Below are positions 34,072 to 42,256 of a stretch of 64,000 bases of DNA, one piece after another. A program made the translations under genes and the position numbers. Every line of letters begins with the position of its first letter. The stretch's first letter is position 1. The stretch lies in NCBI RefSeq assembly GCF_022606355.1, contig NZ_JAHHZQ010000002.1:744001-808000 (forward strand). The letters run 5' to 3'. This DNA is from Leifsonia shinshuensis. Lineage in GTDB: Bacteria > Actinomycetota > Actinomycetes > Actinomycetales > Microbacteriaceae. The notes under the pieces are model-generated. The model worked only from the letters and a program-made list of their open reading frames with translations, did not search any database and had not been told where the DNA came from.

Positions 34072-35760
34072 TCAATAGCGGACGATCGTCGCGTCCATCC
34101 AGGTGCTCGCGATGGCCTTCGCGTTCGGGGGGAGGGTCGTGATCTTGACCGGCGTGGTGACCTTGGTCGGGCCGCCTGAGCCCATTCCCCAGGCGTTCTC
34201 GAAGTTCGTCCCCGCGAACCAGACATCGCCGGAGTTGTCGAGCACGACGAGGTGCTGGGCGCCGGTGGCCATGTCTTTGACGTCGTCGACGAGGACGCGC
34301 GTCCAGCTCTGGGTCGCCACGGTCGTCCCGTTCCCGAGCGTCCCGTCGTTGTTGCCGCCGACGGCCCAGAGTTCGTTGGCCGTGTTCTTGATGTAGAAGC
34401 TCGTGGCGTACGCGCTGTTCGGCTGATGCGCCCAGATCTCCACGGGTGTGCCGGGCGGGGGCTGGATCTCGTGCACGTAGCCGTCGTCGACGTAGCCGCC
34501 CGGAGTGTAGGACGCGGTCGCCGAGCCTGAGAAGAGCACCCGCCCGTCGTGGGCGAGCATCATGAGCGTCCAGTCATCGGCCTGGACGGCTTTCGCGATC
34601 CCGGTGACCGGAGAGCCGTCCTTGAAGAGCAGTTGCTGGACGACGCCTTCACCTCGGGTGACCGGCAGGCCCTTGGCGAACTTGGCGAACTTCGTCGCGT
34701 CGCCGGTGAGCCAGACGGTGCCGTCGTCGAGGGTCCAGATGAGCACGGCGTCGTTGCGGTTGAGCGAGACCCACACCGGCTTGCCGGGAAGGTCGCCGCC
34801 GATCCTCGTGAACCGCTTGATGACAGTGCTCGTCGTGACGTGACCCGGTATGGCGAGGTAGTTCGACACCTGCTGGCCGGTCGCCCACCAGTCGCCCGCC
34901 GTGTCCTGCACGATGACGAGTCCCTGGTCGGCGCCGCTCTGCGAGGCGACGAACCGGGCGGCGTCGGTGAAGGGCGAACCGTCGTCCTTCGTGGAATCCT
35001 GCAGCGCCAGTGTGGAGGCGATGTTGCCTCCGGTCCCGATCTCGCCGTAGGTGTTGACGCCCGAGCCGCGCAGAACGCCGGAGCCGGAGATGCCGAAGAC
35101 CACGCTTCGCCCCACCCCGATCTGGGCGAGCGGCTCGTCGAGTGCCCACGGCGTCGGGTACGAGACGCTGCCCAGCGATGCGCCGTTGGCGGTCTGACCC
35201 TGCGCGCTGCGACCACCGACGGTGTAGGCGTAGCCGGTTCGTGCGGCGAGCGTCGCCGTCGCGGTCGAGCCGTTCGCCACTGCGGTGATGACGGCGGAGG
35301 ACGCCCCCACCCCTGCGGGAGGGATCGCGACGTAGACCACGCCGACGCCGTTCGCCGCCGTCGTCACCGTCATGCTCTGGATGGCCGAGAACCCGACGTT
35401 GTCTCCCACCCGGAAGAACGAGAAGCCTGTTCCGGAGATGGTCATCGTGACGTTGGTGGCCTTCGCGGGCGAGACGGTGATCGGAACGGCCGTCGCGGTC
35501 GCGGTCGCGGAGCGCAGGGTTCCGCTGGGCAGTCCTTTGCCGGCGTCGAACTTGGTGGCGATCGACCACCCGCCGCCGACGACGCCCGTCAAGACCGGCG
35601 GGATGTAGACAGGGCCTCCTGGCAGCACAGAGACTGCGGCCGCCGGTGAGGCGACGACCGCCGCGATGGCGGGGACCGCCCACGCGGTCGCACCGACGAT
35701 CGTGCGTCTCGAGAGTCCGCGCTTCGTGAACTTCTCGTCGGATCGGGTTTCGTCGGCCAT
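34072..35760 (-). CDS. Secreted RCC1/BLIP-II-like beta-propeller with twin-arginine signal
   Basis: 562 aa from ATG 35760 (AAAGG nine bases upstream; an ATG at 35778 has no site). The N-terminus has RGLSRRTIVGATAWAVPAIAAVVASPAAA, a twin-arginine-type signal peptide with AxA cleavage near residue 43. A beta domain (residues about 60-180; AKATNVTMTISGTGFSFFRV) looks like an Ig/PA-type fold. The rest has RCC1-like blades, e.g. ANELWAVGGNNDGTLGNGTT, SGDVWFAGTNFENAWGMGSG and DGTVWLTGDATKF. Probably an exported binding protein. A TACGCT -10 box at 35828-35833 may drive it. Confidence 0.8.
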   Translation of the reverse strand: MADETRSDEKFTKRGLSRRTIVGATAWAVPAIAAVVASPAAAVSVLPGGPVYIPPVLTGVVGGGWSIATKFDAGKGLPSGTLRSATATATAVPITVSPAKATNVTMTISGTGFSFFRVGDNVGFSAIQSMTVTTAANGVGVVYVAIPPAGVGASSAVITAVANGSTATATLAARTGYAYTVGGRSAQGQTANGASLGSVSYPTPWALDEPLAQIGVGRSVVFGISGSGVLRGSGVNTYGEIGTGGNIASTLALQDSTKDDGSPFTDAARFVASQSGADQGLVIVQDTAGDWWATGQQVSNYLAIPGHVTTSTVIKRFTRIGGDLPGKPVWVSLNRNDAVLIWTLDDGTVWLTGDATKFAKFAKGLPVTRGEGVVQQLLFKDGSPVTGIAKAVQADDWTLMMLAHDGRVLFSGSATASYTPGGYVDDGYVHEIQPPPGTPVEIWAHQPNSAYATSFYIKNTANELWAVGGNNDGTLGNGTTVATQSWTRVLVDDVKDMATGAQHLVVLDNSGDVWFAGTNFENAWGMGSGGPTKVTTPVKITTLPPNAKAIASTWMDATIVRY

Positions 35761-35934
35761 CGCGTCGATGCCTTTCATCAGCGGTCGGGTCAGCTCTGGA
35801 GGTGGCGGGGCCGGGATCCCCAGCCGCAGCGTAGGACCCGCGCAGCTGAAATGCTTGCGTTTCCGCGCCAGTGCGGGGTGGATTTCGCCGCTGCCTTCAC
35901 CCGCTGGGCTGGCCGCCACCGCCCGTCACGGACC

Positions 35935-36606
35935 TCACCCGAACGAACTGCTCAGCAGCACCGCCCCGAAGAGGACGAGCACGACGGCCGTGATCGTCCG
36001 GCTCGACCGGATCAAGGCGGCGTGCAGCCGGTCGAGGGCCGGCCGGATGCGCTCGCCGCCGATGAGCACAGCCAGAACGGGGGCGGCGGCGGTCACGGTG
36101 CCGATCGCCGCGAAGATCGCCACGGCGGCGATGGTCGGCGGCGCCTCGGTCAGCGTGCCGCCGATGAGGATGCCGGCACCCGCGCCGAAGGCGAGCTCCT
36201 TCACATTGGCCGCAGAGAGGGTGAAGCCCAGCCCGAAAGCACTCGGCCCCGAGACGCCTGTGAGCGAGGCCATCCACTTCGGCGGGCTGTCCGCCTCGTC
36301 GCCGCGCGGTCGTCGCGCCCAGGTGAGCACGCCGAACACCATCATCGCCAGCCCGAGCAGCACGTTCAGCGCCGACAGGACGATCGCGGACCCTCCCGCG
36401 TCCGCGAACAGCTCAGACAGCGCGGCGAACACGCCCACCACGACGACGACCCCGAGGAACCGCCCGGCGACCAGGGCGACCGCCCGTCCGCCGCCTCCGG
36501 ATCCCAGCGAGATGATGACCGCAGCGATGAGCGGAAGGGGGCTGAGCGCGACCCCGACCGCCAGCGGGAAGAACTCCGCGACGACCTGTCCCAGCTGCGA
36601 CCACAC
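35935..36606 (-). CDS. GAP/Sap (SfLAP) family membrane protein
   Basis: 223 aa with about six helices. The N-terminal pattern VVAEFFPLAVGVALSPLPLI and then AAVIISLGSGGGGRAVALVAGR with a second repeat-like helix pair (LSAANVKELAFGAGAGILIGG) resembles the SfLAP/GAP family, distantly related to LysE-type exporters and known from mycobacterial sulfolipid transport. The actual cargo here is unknown. GTG start at 36606, seven bases after TACATT (leaderless), with no ribosome site. It is divergent from tdh. Confidence 0.75.
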   Translation of the reverse strand: MWSQLGQVVAEFFPLAVGVALSPLPLIAAVIISLGSGGGGRAVALVAGRFLGVVVVVGVFAALSELFADAGGSAIVLSALNVLLGLAMMVFGVLTWARRPRGDEADSPPKWMASLTGVSGPSAFGLGFTLSAANVKELAFGAGAGILIGGTLTEAPPTIAAVAIFAAIGTVTAAAPVLAVLIGGERIRPALDRLHAALIRSSRTITAVVLVLFGAVLLSSSFG

Positions 36607-36613
36607 GACATGA

Positions 36614-36639
36614 AATGTAGCGCGGACGGGAAGTAGGCT
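36614..36639. promoter_or_regulatory. Back-to-back -10 boxes for the SfLAP gene and tdh
   Basis: TACATT on the minus strand (36614-36619) precedes the GTG at 36606 by 7 bp. TAGGCT on the plus strand (36634-36639) is a candidate -10 for tdh-kbl, giving a leader of about 75 nt. Confidence 0.45.
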
Positions 36640-36717
36640 GGTGCGCGGCCTCCTGCCCACAAGGCGACGGATGCCACGCGACGACGCGCACCGCACGACC
36701 CCACGAGGATGGCGAAC

Positions 36718-37761
36718 ATGAGAGCCCTGTACAAGAGCGAGGCCGGCCCAGGGCTGGCCCTCGTCGACGTTCCCGAGCCGCAGATCGGCCCGGAGGACGT
36801 GAAGATCCGGGTGCTCCGCACCGGCATCTGCGGAACCGATCTGCACATCCTGCGCTGGGACGACTGGGCGGCCTCCGCCGTCGCCGCGCCGCTGGTCCCC
36901 GGGCACGAGTTCTACGGGGAGGTCGTGGAGGTCGGCGACCTGGTGCACGACGTCGAGGTCGGCGACAGGGTCTCCGGTGAGGGCCACATCGTCTGCGGCA
37001 CCTGCCGCAACTGCCGGGCGGGCCGCCGCCAGATGTGCATTCGCACGAAGGGCGTCGGCGTGCAGCGCGACGGGGCTTTCGCCGAGTACCTCGTGCTCCC
37101 GGCGACGAACGTGTGGGTGCACCACATCGGCATCGAGCCGGAGGTCGGCGCACTGTTCGACCCGCTCGGCAACGCCGTGCACACGGCGTTGGCGTTCCCG
37201 GTGGTCGGGGAGGACGTGCTCGTCACCGGCTGCGGCCCGATCGGCCTGATGGCGATCGCCGTCGCCCGCCACGTCGGCGCACGCTTCATCGTCGGCACCG
37301 ACGTCAGTGAGCGGCGTCTCGAGCTGGCGAAGGGCATGGGGGCCGATTTCACCGTCGACGTCTCGAAGCACGACATCCGCGAGGCCCAGCGGGCGCTCGG
37401 AATGCGCGAGGGCTTCGACGTCGGCTTCGAGATGAGCGGCGCCCCGACGGCGCTGCCCTCGATGATCGAGAACATGAACCACGGCGGCCGCATCGCGATG
37501 CTCGGGCTGCCGTCCGAGAAGATCTCGGTCGACTGGGGCATCGTCGTCACGCACATGCTCACGCTCAAGGGCATCTACGGCCGTGAGATGTTCGAGACCT
37601 GGAACGCGATGGGCGCGATGCTGCAGACCTCCAAGCCCCTGCACGACTCCATCGCCTCTATCGTGTCCGACCGCTTCCCCGCGCGAGACTGGGAGAAGGG
37701 GTTCGCAGCGGCCGCGGCGGCCGGCGGCGGCAAGGTCATCCTCGACTGGACGGAGCTCTGA
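36718..37761 (+). CDS. tdh: L-threonine 3-dehydrogenase
   Basis: Oxidises L-threonine with NAD+ to 2-amino-3-ketobutyrate. 347 aa from ATG 36718, whose MRALYK matches the usual MKAL start; an ATG nine bases earlier sits directly on GAGG. Zinc-dependent medium-chain dehydrogenase: GICGTDLHI (catalytic Cys), [14 protein letters not shown] (His-Glu), [15 protein letters not shown] (four structural-zinc Cys), [16 protein letters not shown] (Rossmann). [11 protein letters not shown] is typical of Tdh. Its stop overlaps kbl, its pathway partner. Confidence 0.95.
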   Translation: MRALYKSEAGPGLALVDVPEPQIGPEDVKIRVLRTGICGTDLHILRWDDWAASAVAAPLVPGHEFYGEVVEVGDLVHDVEVGDRVSGEGHIVCGTCRNCRAGRRQMCIRTKGVGVQRDGAFAEYLVLPATNVWVHHIGIEPEVGALFDPLGNAVHTALAFPVVGEDVLVTGCGPIGLMAIAVARHVGARFIVGTDVSERRLELAKGMGADFTVDVSKHDIREAQRALGMREGFDVGFEMSGAPTALPSMIENMNHGGRIAMLGLPSEKISVDWGIVVTHMLTLKGIYGREMFETWNAMGAMLQTSKPLHDSIASIVSDRFPARDWEKGFAAAAAAGGGKVILDWTEL

Positions 37762-38948
37762 TGTACGGGACGTTTCGCGAGCACGTGGCGGGGCAGCTGG
37801 CAGAGATCGAGGAGGCCGGGCTCACCAAGCGCGAGCGCAGCATCCACGGTCCCCAGGCGGCGCTGATCACCGCCGACGGTACGGAAGTGCTGAACTTCTG
37901 CGCCAACAACTACCTGGGCCTCGCCGACCATCCCGTCCTCCGCGACGCGGCGAAGTCCGCGCTCGACGAGTGGGGCTACGGGATGGCGAGCGTGCGCTTC
38001 ATCTGCGGGACGCAGGAACAGCACCTGGAGCTGGAGCGGCGGGTGTCCGCGTTCCTCGGCACCGAGGCGACGATCCTGTTCTCGTCGTGCTTCGACGCCA
38101 ACGGCGGCGTTTTCGAGACCCTGTTCTCTGCGGAGGACGCGATCGTCTCCGACGAGCTCAACCACGCGTCGATCATCGACGGCATCCGGTTGTCGAAGGC
38201 GCAGCGCTACCGCTACAGGAACCGCGACGTGGCGGACCTGCGCGCCCAGTTGACGGCGGCGCGCGATGCGGGAGCCCGGTACACGGTGATCGTGACCGAC
38301 GGTGTGTTCTCGATGGACGGTTACATCGCGCCGCTCCGCGAGATCTGCGACCTCGCGGACGAGTTCGGCGCCCTGGTCTTCGTGGACGACTCGCACGCCG
38401 TCGGCTTCGTCGGCGAGCACGGTCGCGGAACCCCGGAGTTCTGCGGCGTCGCCGACCGCGTCGACATCTACACGGGCACCTTCGGCAAGGCGCTCGGCGG
38501 CGCGTCCGGCGGCTACGTGTCGTCGCGGCAGGAGATCGTCGACCTGCTGCGTCAGCGCGCCCGGCCGTACCTGTTCTCGAACACGCTCGCGCCGTCGATC
38601 GTCGCGGGCACGCTGGCCGCGCTCGACCTGCTGGAGCAGTCCGACGGACTGCGCGCGCAACTCCTGGGCAACGCGGTGCTGTTCCGCGAGCTGATGACGG
38701 AGGCCGGATTCGACCTCCTGCCGGGCGAGCACCCGATCGTGCCGGTGATGTTCGGCGACGCCGCGCTCACCGCCCGCATCGCGGACGAGATGCAGAAGCA
38801 CGGCGTGTACGTCACCGCGTTCTCGTTCCCCGTGGTGCCGCGCGGCAAGGCGCGCATCCGGGTGCAATTGTCGGCGGCGCACACCGACGAGGAGATCCAC
38901 CGGTGCGTCGACGCCTTCACGGCGGCACGGGAGGCCGTCTCGGCCTGA
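37761..38948 (+). CDS. kbl: Glycine C-acetyltransferase (2-amino-3-ketobutyrate CoA ligase)
   Basis: PLP enzyme of the alpha-oxoamine synthase family. It splits 2-amino-3-ketobutyrate with CoA to glycine and acetyl-CoA, completing threonine catabolism begun by Tdh. 395 aa, normal length; the ATG shares a base with the tdh stop. Seen: [75 protein letters not shown] and [13 protein letters not shown] with the Schiff-base Lys. Confidence 0.96.
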   Translation: MYGTFREHVAGQLAEIEEAGLTKRERSIHGPQAALITADGTEVLNFCANNYLGLADHPVLRDAAKSALDEWGYGMASVRFICGTQEQHLELERRVSAFLGTEATILFSSCFDANGGVFETLFSAEDAIVSDELNHASIIDGIRLSKAQRYRYRNRDVADLRAQLTAARDAGARYTVIVTDGVFSMDGYIAPLREICDLADEFGALVFVDDSHAVGFVGEHGRGTPEFCGVADRVDIYTGTFGKALGGASGGYVSSRQEIVDLLRQRARPYLFSNTLAPSIVAGTLAALDLLEQSDGLRAQLLGNAVLFRELMTEAGFDLLPGEHPIVPVMFGDAALTARIADEMQKHGVYVTAFSFPVVPRGKARIRVQLSAAHTDEEIHRCVDAFTAAREAVSA

Positions 38949-38953
38949 CTCCG

Positions 38954-39010
38954 CGCGCATTTGCCGCAAATGTCGTCTCTCAGGGAGGTATTCGCGGCAT
39001 TTGCCGCAAA
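38954..39010. repeat. Duplicated palindrome ATTTGCCGCAAAT between convergent genes
   Basis: Two exact copies of the 13-bp near-palindrome ATTTGC-C-GCAAAT, at 38957-38969 and 38997-39009, 40 bp apart. Because each copy is self-complementary they can form two small hairpins or pair with one another. They sit between the ends of kbl and the esterase gene, so a terminator is plausible, as is a protein-binding site. Confidence 0.55.
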
Positions 39011-39018
39011 TCTCTTGC

Positions 39019-40389
39019 TTACTCGGGGTCGGCGGCGGCGACCACGCTGCGGCGAGTGAAGAACAGGAGCAGCTGAGTGCCGAGGAAGAGGGCGAGAGCG
39101 CTGAGGTCGACGATCGTGACCGTGCCGGCGACGGCCGCCGCCTGCGTCAGGCCGCAGGCGCGGGCGTTCTGGTCGGGCGTGCAGAGGAAGCGGTCGGCCG
39201 ACGGGATCGCGCCGGACGCGAGCCAGCGCCCGATGAGCTGGTTGTAGGCGGTGGCGAGCCCGGGTTCGAGGGCCTGCGTGTGGGTCGCGTCGGGGACGGC
39301 CCAGTAGGTGACCTTCCAGCCGGCCTTCTCGGCGGCGGTGGCCGTGGCCTCCACCTGCTGCCGGAAGTGCGGGTCCAGTGCGCCGGCGACGAAGATGCCC
39401 GTCATCGGCTCGGGGTAGGTCGACGACGAGAGGATGTTGGCCGGCCAGGTGGCCTCGAACGCGGCCTGGCTGCCGCCGTAGTACGTGTTCCGGGTGAACG
39501 TCGGCCGGTGCTCGCCGGGCTTGTCCGGGCCGGAGATGTCGACGACGTTGGCCCAGGTGTCGGGGTGCTTCGCCCCGAGGTAGGCCGCGCACTCGCCGCC
39601 GTGTGAGTAACCGGCGATCACCCAGTCCTCGCGGTCGCCGCTGGCGGGCAGGTTGGAACGGATCCAGTCGGGCACGTCCTTCGACAGGTAGGTGTCGAGC
39701 TTGCCGCCGACGGTGTCACTGCACGGCGGGTTCTTGTCGATCGCGCCGATCTGGTCGACGACGAGGATGAAGGGTGCGTCGTCCAGACGCTCGGCGCCGA
39801 GGCTGTGCAGGGCGTCGAGGGTGGCGCCCAGGGTCGGCCTCCCCGGCTGGCCCATCATCATCTCCACCACCGGGCGCGTCGTCGCGGGGTCGCGCAGCCA
39901 GCCGGAGGGGACGAACAGGTGGGCGTCGCGCGCCGAGAAGCCGGACGCGGTCGGCGGGATGCGCACGGTCAGTTGCGCGCCGTTCGCGAGGGTGTCCGGG
40001 GTCAGCGGAACGGCCTTGCCCGCGATGGTGGCCGTTGCGAGCGTCGGTCGCAGCGTCAGGCCGGTGGCGGCGACCCCGGCGAGGCCGGTGGCGACGGTGA
40101 GCGCCAGTGCGAGGGTCCGGGGGCCGCCCCGGGACTGCAGCGTGTCGCCGAGTGCGAGCGGCACGGCGAGCGACGCGAGAGCGATCGCGAACCAGCCGGC
40201 TCCGCCGAGGTCGGGCCGGGGCGCGAAGAGGCACCAGAGCAGGATGAAGACGAGCCCGGCGACCTGGCCGATCAGTACCGCTCGGACCGTCGGTCCGGCG
40301 CGGAACCGCCACGCGCGCGCACCGAATCGCCAGGCCGGGTAGGCGGCGAGCAGGCCGAGTGCGAGTGTGAGCCAGGCGAGAATCCCCAC
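39019..40389 (-). CDS. Membrane-anchored esterase-D/mycolyltransferase-fold alpha/beta hydrolase
   Basis: 456 aa. Three to four N-terminal helices (VGILAWLTLALGLLAAYPAW, VLIGQVAGLVFILLWCLF, GWFAIALASLAVPLAL, LALALTVATGLAGVAATGL) and a C-terminal helix (TVTIVDLSALALFLGTQLLLFF) flank an external esterase domain. Nucleophile elbow GYSHGGECAAYLG, with likely acid Asp and catalytic His in VPDATHTQALEPG. This layout is common in Actinobacteria for cell-surface esterases related to antigen 85/esterase D. GTG start at 40389, seven bases after TAGGGT (leaderless). The substrate is unknown. Confidence 0.82.
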   Translation of the reverse strand: MGILAWLTLALGLLAAYPAWRFGARAWRFRAGPTVRAVLIGQVAGLVFILLWCLFAPRPDLGGAGWFAIALASLAVPLALGDTLQSRGGPRTLALALTVATGLAGVAATGLTLRPTLATATIAGKAVPLTPDTLANGAQLTVRIPPTASGFSARDAHLFVPSGWLRDPATTRPVVEMMMGQPGRPTLGATLDALHSLGAERLDDAPFILVVDQIGAIDKNPPCSDTVGGKLDTYLSKDVPDWIRSNLPASGDREDWVIAGYSHGGECAAYLGAKHPDTWANVVDISGPDKPGEHRPTFTRNTYYGGSQAAFEATWPANILSSSTYPEPMTGIFVAGALDPHFRQQVEATATAAEKAGWKVTYWAVPDATHTQALEPGLATAYNQLIGRWLASGAIPSADRFLCTPDQNARACGLTQAAAVAGTVTIVDLSALALFLGTQLLLFFTRRSVVAAADPE

Positions 40390-40396
40390 ACGTTCC

Positions 40397-40402
40397 ACCC
40401 TA
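40397..40402 (-). promoter_or_regulatory. -10 box of a leaderless promoter (esterase gene)
   Basis: TAGGGT on the minus strand with a 7-bp gap to the GTG at 40389. Confidence 0.5.
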
Positions 40403-40533
40403 ACCGGCCGGCTTACCCCCGATCGCCGCTCGGCTGCCCCGCAAGCGGGGGCGGGAGTCAGCGGCGCGGACGTCGAGCGCCCGACCAGTCGAGCACCTGG
40501 CCCCTGGTCGGGCACTCCGCTGTCAGCGAGTCG

Positions 40534-40923
40534 TCAGCACTGGTAGGTGACTGTTCCGACTTTCGTGGGCGTCAGCTTTGTGCCGATCAGCACGTACTCG
40601 TAGACCGTGCCGTAGAAGCTCCAGGCATACTTGTGCCCGTTCCAGTGATAGTCGTTGTTGTAGAGCCAGACGGCATAAGCCGAGGGGAAGGCGCTGATCA
40701 CTTGCTGACTCCGATTCGAGCACGTCGGATTGAGATTCCACGAATAGGTCCAGCCTGCGTGAACCGCTCCCGAAGGCGGTGCTGCGGTCGCTGGTCCGGC
40801 CGCTAGTGAGGCCGGCGCGAGCGCCAGCATCAGACCGACGATCGCGGCGATGAACCTCCTTCTCCGCCTTCCGGCGGCGCCCTCGGTGTTGGTCGAGTTG
40901 CTTCCCGATTCGAGCTTCCCCAC
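40534..40923 (-). CDS. Small secreted two-cysteine protein, unknown family
   Basis: 129 aa from the GTG at 40923 with AAAGGAG upstream; an ATG at 40959 lies before the ribosome site and is less likely. A strong Sec signal peptide (RRRRRFIAAIVGLMLALAPA, cleavage near ATA|APPSG) releases about 80 residues. The mature part is rich in Tyr and Trp (GWTYSWNLN, YAVWLYNNDYHWNGHKYAWS) and has exactly two Cys, one in NPTCSNRS and one as the last residue (VTYQC), suggesting one disulfide that closes the whole domain. No known family recognised. A TACCGT box (40949-40954) may be its -10. Confidence 0.78.
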   Translation of the reverse strand: MGKLESGSNSTNTEGAAGRRRRRFIAAIVGLMLALAPASLAAGPATAAPPSGAVHAGWTYSWNLNPTCSNRSQQVISAFPSAYAVWLYNNDYHWNGHKYAWSFYGTVYEYVLIGTKLTPTKVGTVTYQC

Positions 40924-41066
40924 AACGTGCTCCTTTGCTGTCAGTGTGACGGTAGGCAAAGTGGAGCACGCGCGACGGGACCCCGTCTAGGGCCGCCCTG
41001 GGCAGTCGTACGCGGAGCGGGGCCGCCGTCCGCAATCGTGCGGCCACCTGCCCGAACGTGCGACCT

Positions 41067-42113
41067 TCACGGAGCGATCGCTGCCCGGACGCCCGCAACC
41101 GGGGGCGCACTCGACTCCCGCGCGACCATCCGCGCCGGCGGAGCCTCCAGTCGTTCGACGCGCTCGCCCGCCCGCATCCGGGTGTATGCCTCGAGCAGGT
41201 CCGTGGCGAGCGCCTCCGCGTCGAACGTCACCGTGCTGAGGCGCGGTACGAAGTCGGCTCCGGCCGGGTGGTCGTCGGCTCCGACGACCGCGATATCGGC
41301 CGGCACGCGCAGGCCCGCGTCCGCGAGCGCGCGGATGGCCGCCATGGCCAGGCCGTCGTCGGCCGCTGCTACTGCCGTCGGTGCTGCGGGGTCGTAGCGG
41401 AGGCCGTGGGCCCAGTCGCGCAGGGTGCGCGCGGAGGCGGCGGCGTGCGTGACGTCGAGTCGCACGCGCAGCCGCTCGGCCGCCTCCCGCGCTCCCGCGA
41501 GCCGCTCGGTGGCGGCAGGCCCCGGCCCGGCCGGCGTCACGTAGACGATGTGGCGGTGGCCGAGTGCGGCGAGATGCTCGATCGGGATGCTGCCGAACGG
41601 GCGCTGCGGGATGACGAGCGACGGCGCGTAGTCGACCGCGGCGGGGCCGTGCACGATGAGCGCGCGCACCCCCGCGAGGCGCAGCACCTCGGTGGCCGCC
41701 TCGTCGCACCGCTCCGCCTCGGCGAGCACGGCCTCCGGCCGCAGTTTCGCCCAGAGCTGGCCGGCTTCTGCGCCCGTCGCTGCGGTGTCGGCGTGCCGGA
41801 GCGCGTCCGTGCCGTCGTCGACCGTGCGGCCGAGGAGGGCGTCGAAGGTGCGCTCGACGGTCGCGCCGTGGTCGGAGGTGGAGGCCGCGAGCAGCAGGCC
41901 GGCCACGGCCTCCCCGCTCGCGAGCGAGCGGGCGGCGGTGTTGGGGGTGTAGCCGAGCAGGCGCGCGGCTTCGAGCACGCGGTGGCGGGTGTCGTCGGAG
42001 ACGCGCGAGTTGGGCTTGTCGTTGAGCACGAACGAGACGGTGGCGCGCGAGACGCCTGCTGCGAGGGCGACATCGGCACTCGTCGGGGCTTTGACGACCT
42101 GCGGCGTGAACAT
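41067..42113 (-). CDS. LacI-family transcriptional repressor
   Basis: 348 aa. N-terminal Lac[25 protein letters not shown] and hinge helix [12 protein letters not shown], then a periplasmic-binding-protein-like sensor domain ([68 protein letters not shown]). It is divergent from a sugar symporter and a beta-glucosidase, with two 18-bp operators in the gap, so it most likely represses them until a glucoside-derived inducer binds. A TAGACT -10 box (42123-42128) nine bases before the ATG gives a very short leader. Confidence 0.93.
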   Translation of the reverse strand: MFTPQVVKAPTSADVALAAGVSRATVSFVLNDKPNSRVSDDTRHRVLEAARLLGYTPNTAARSLASGEAVAGLLLAASTSDHGATVERTFDALLGRTVDDGTDALRHADTAATGAEAGQLWAKLRPEAVLAEAERCDEAATEVLRLAGVRALIVHGPAAVDYAPSLVIPQRPFGSIPIEHLAALGHRHIVYVTPAGPGPAATERLAGAREAAERLRVRLDVTHAAASARTLRDWAHGLRYDPAAPTAVAAADDGLAMAAIRALADAGLRVPADIAVVGADDHPAGADFVPRLSTVTFDAEALATDLLEAYTRMRAGERVERLEAPPARMVARESSAPPVAGVRAAIAP

Positions 42114-42145
42114 GGTGTGTTCAGTCTAGGTCTCGGCACAGAGTC

Positions 42146-42163
42146 TGCTTACTCGCGTCAGCA
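42146..42163. promoter_or_regulatory. LacI-type operator 1
   Basis: TGCTTACTCGCGTCAGCA, symmetric at 14 of 18 positions around a central CG, the hallmark of LacI-family sites. It matches operator 2 at all the shared TGnTTACnCGnGTnAGCA positions. Confidence 0.7.
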
Positions 42164-42178
42164 AAACCGACCAACAGC

Positions 42179-42208
42179 TTGTATTCGGCCTCGGTGCTGT
42201 CGTATGGT
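42179..42208 (+). promoter_or_regulatory. Promoter of the sugar symporter gene
   Basis: TTGTAT (42179-42184), an 18-bp spacer, TATGGT (42203-42208). Operator 2 begins inside the -10, so bound repressor would exclude polymerase. Confidence 0.55.
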
Positions 42209-42222
42209 TACGCGTGTTAGCA
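42205..42222. promoter_or_regulatory. LacI-type operator 2
   Basis: TGGTTACGCGTGTTAGCA, second copy of the operator, 59 bp (centre to centre) from operator 1 and overlapping the symporter -10 box. Confidence 0.7.
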
Positions 42223-42256
42223 CGCAACGTCGCCTGCTCTGAAAGGACACCTCCCC

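Noticed and set aside
36709-36717. Start of tdh at the ATG at 36709
   Set aside because: GAGG touches that ATG; the ATG at 36718 has correct spacing and matches the conserved N-terminus.
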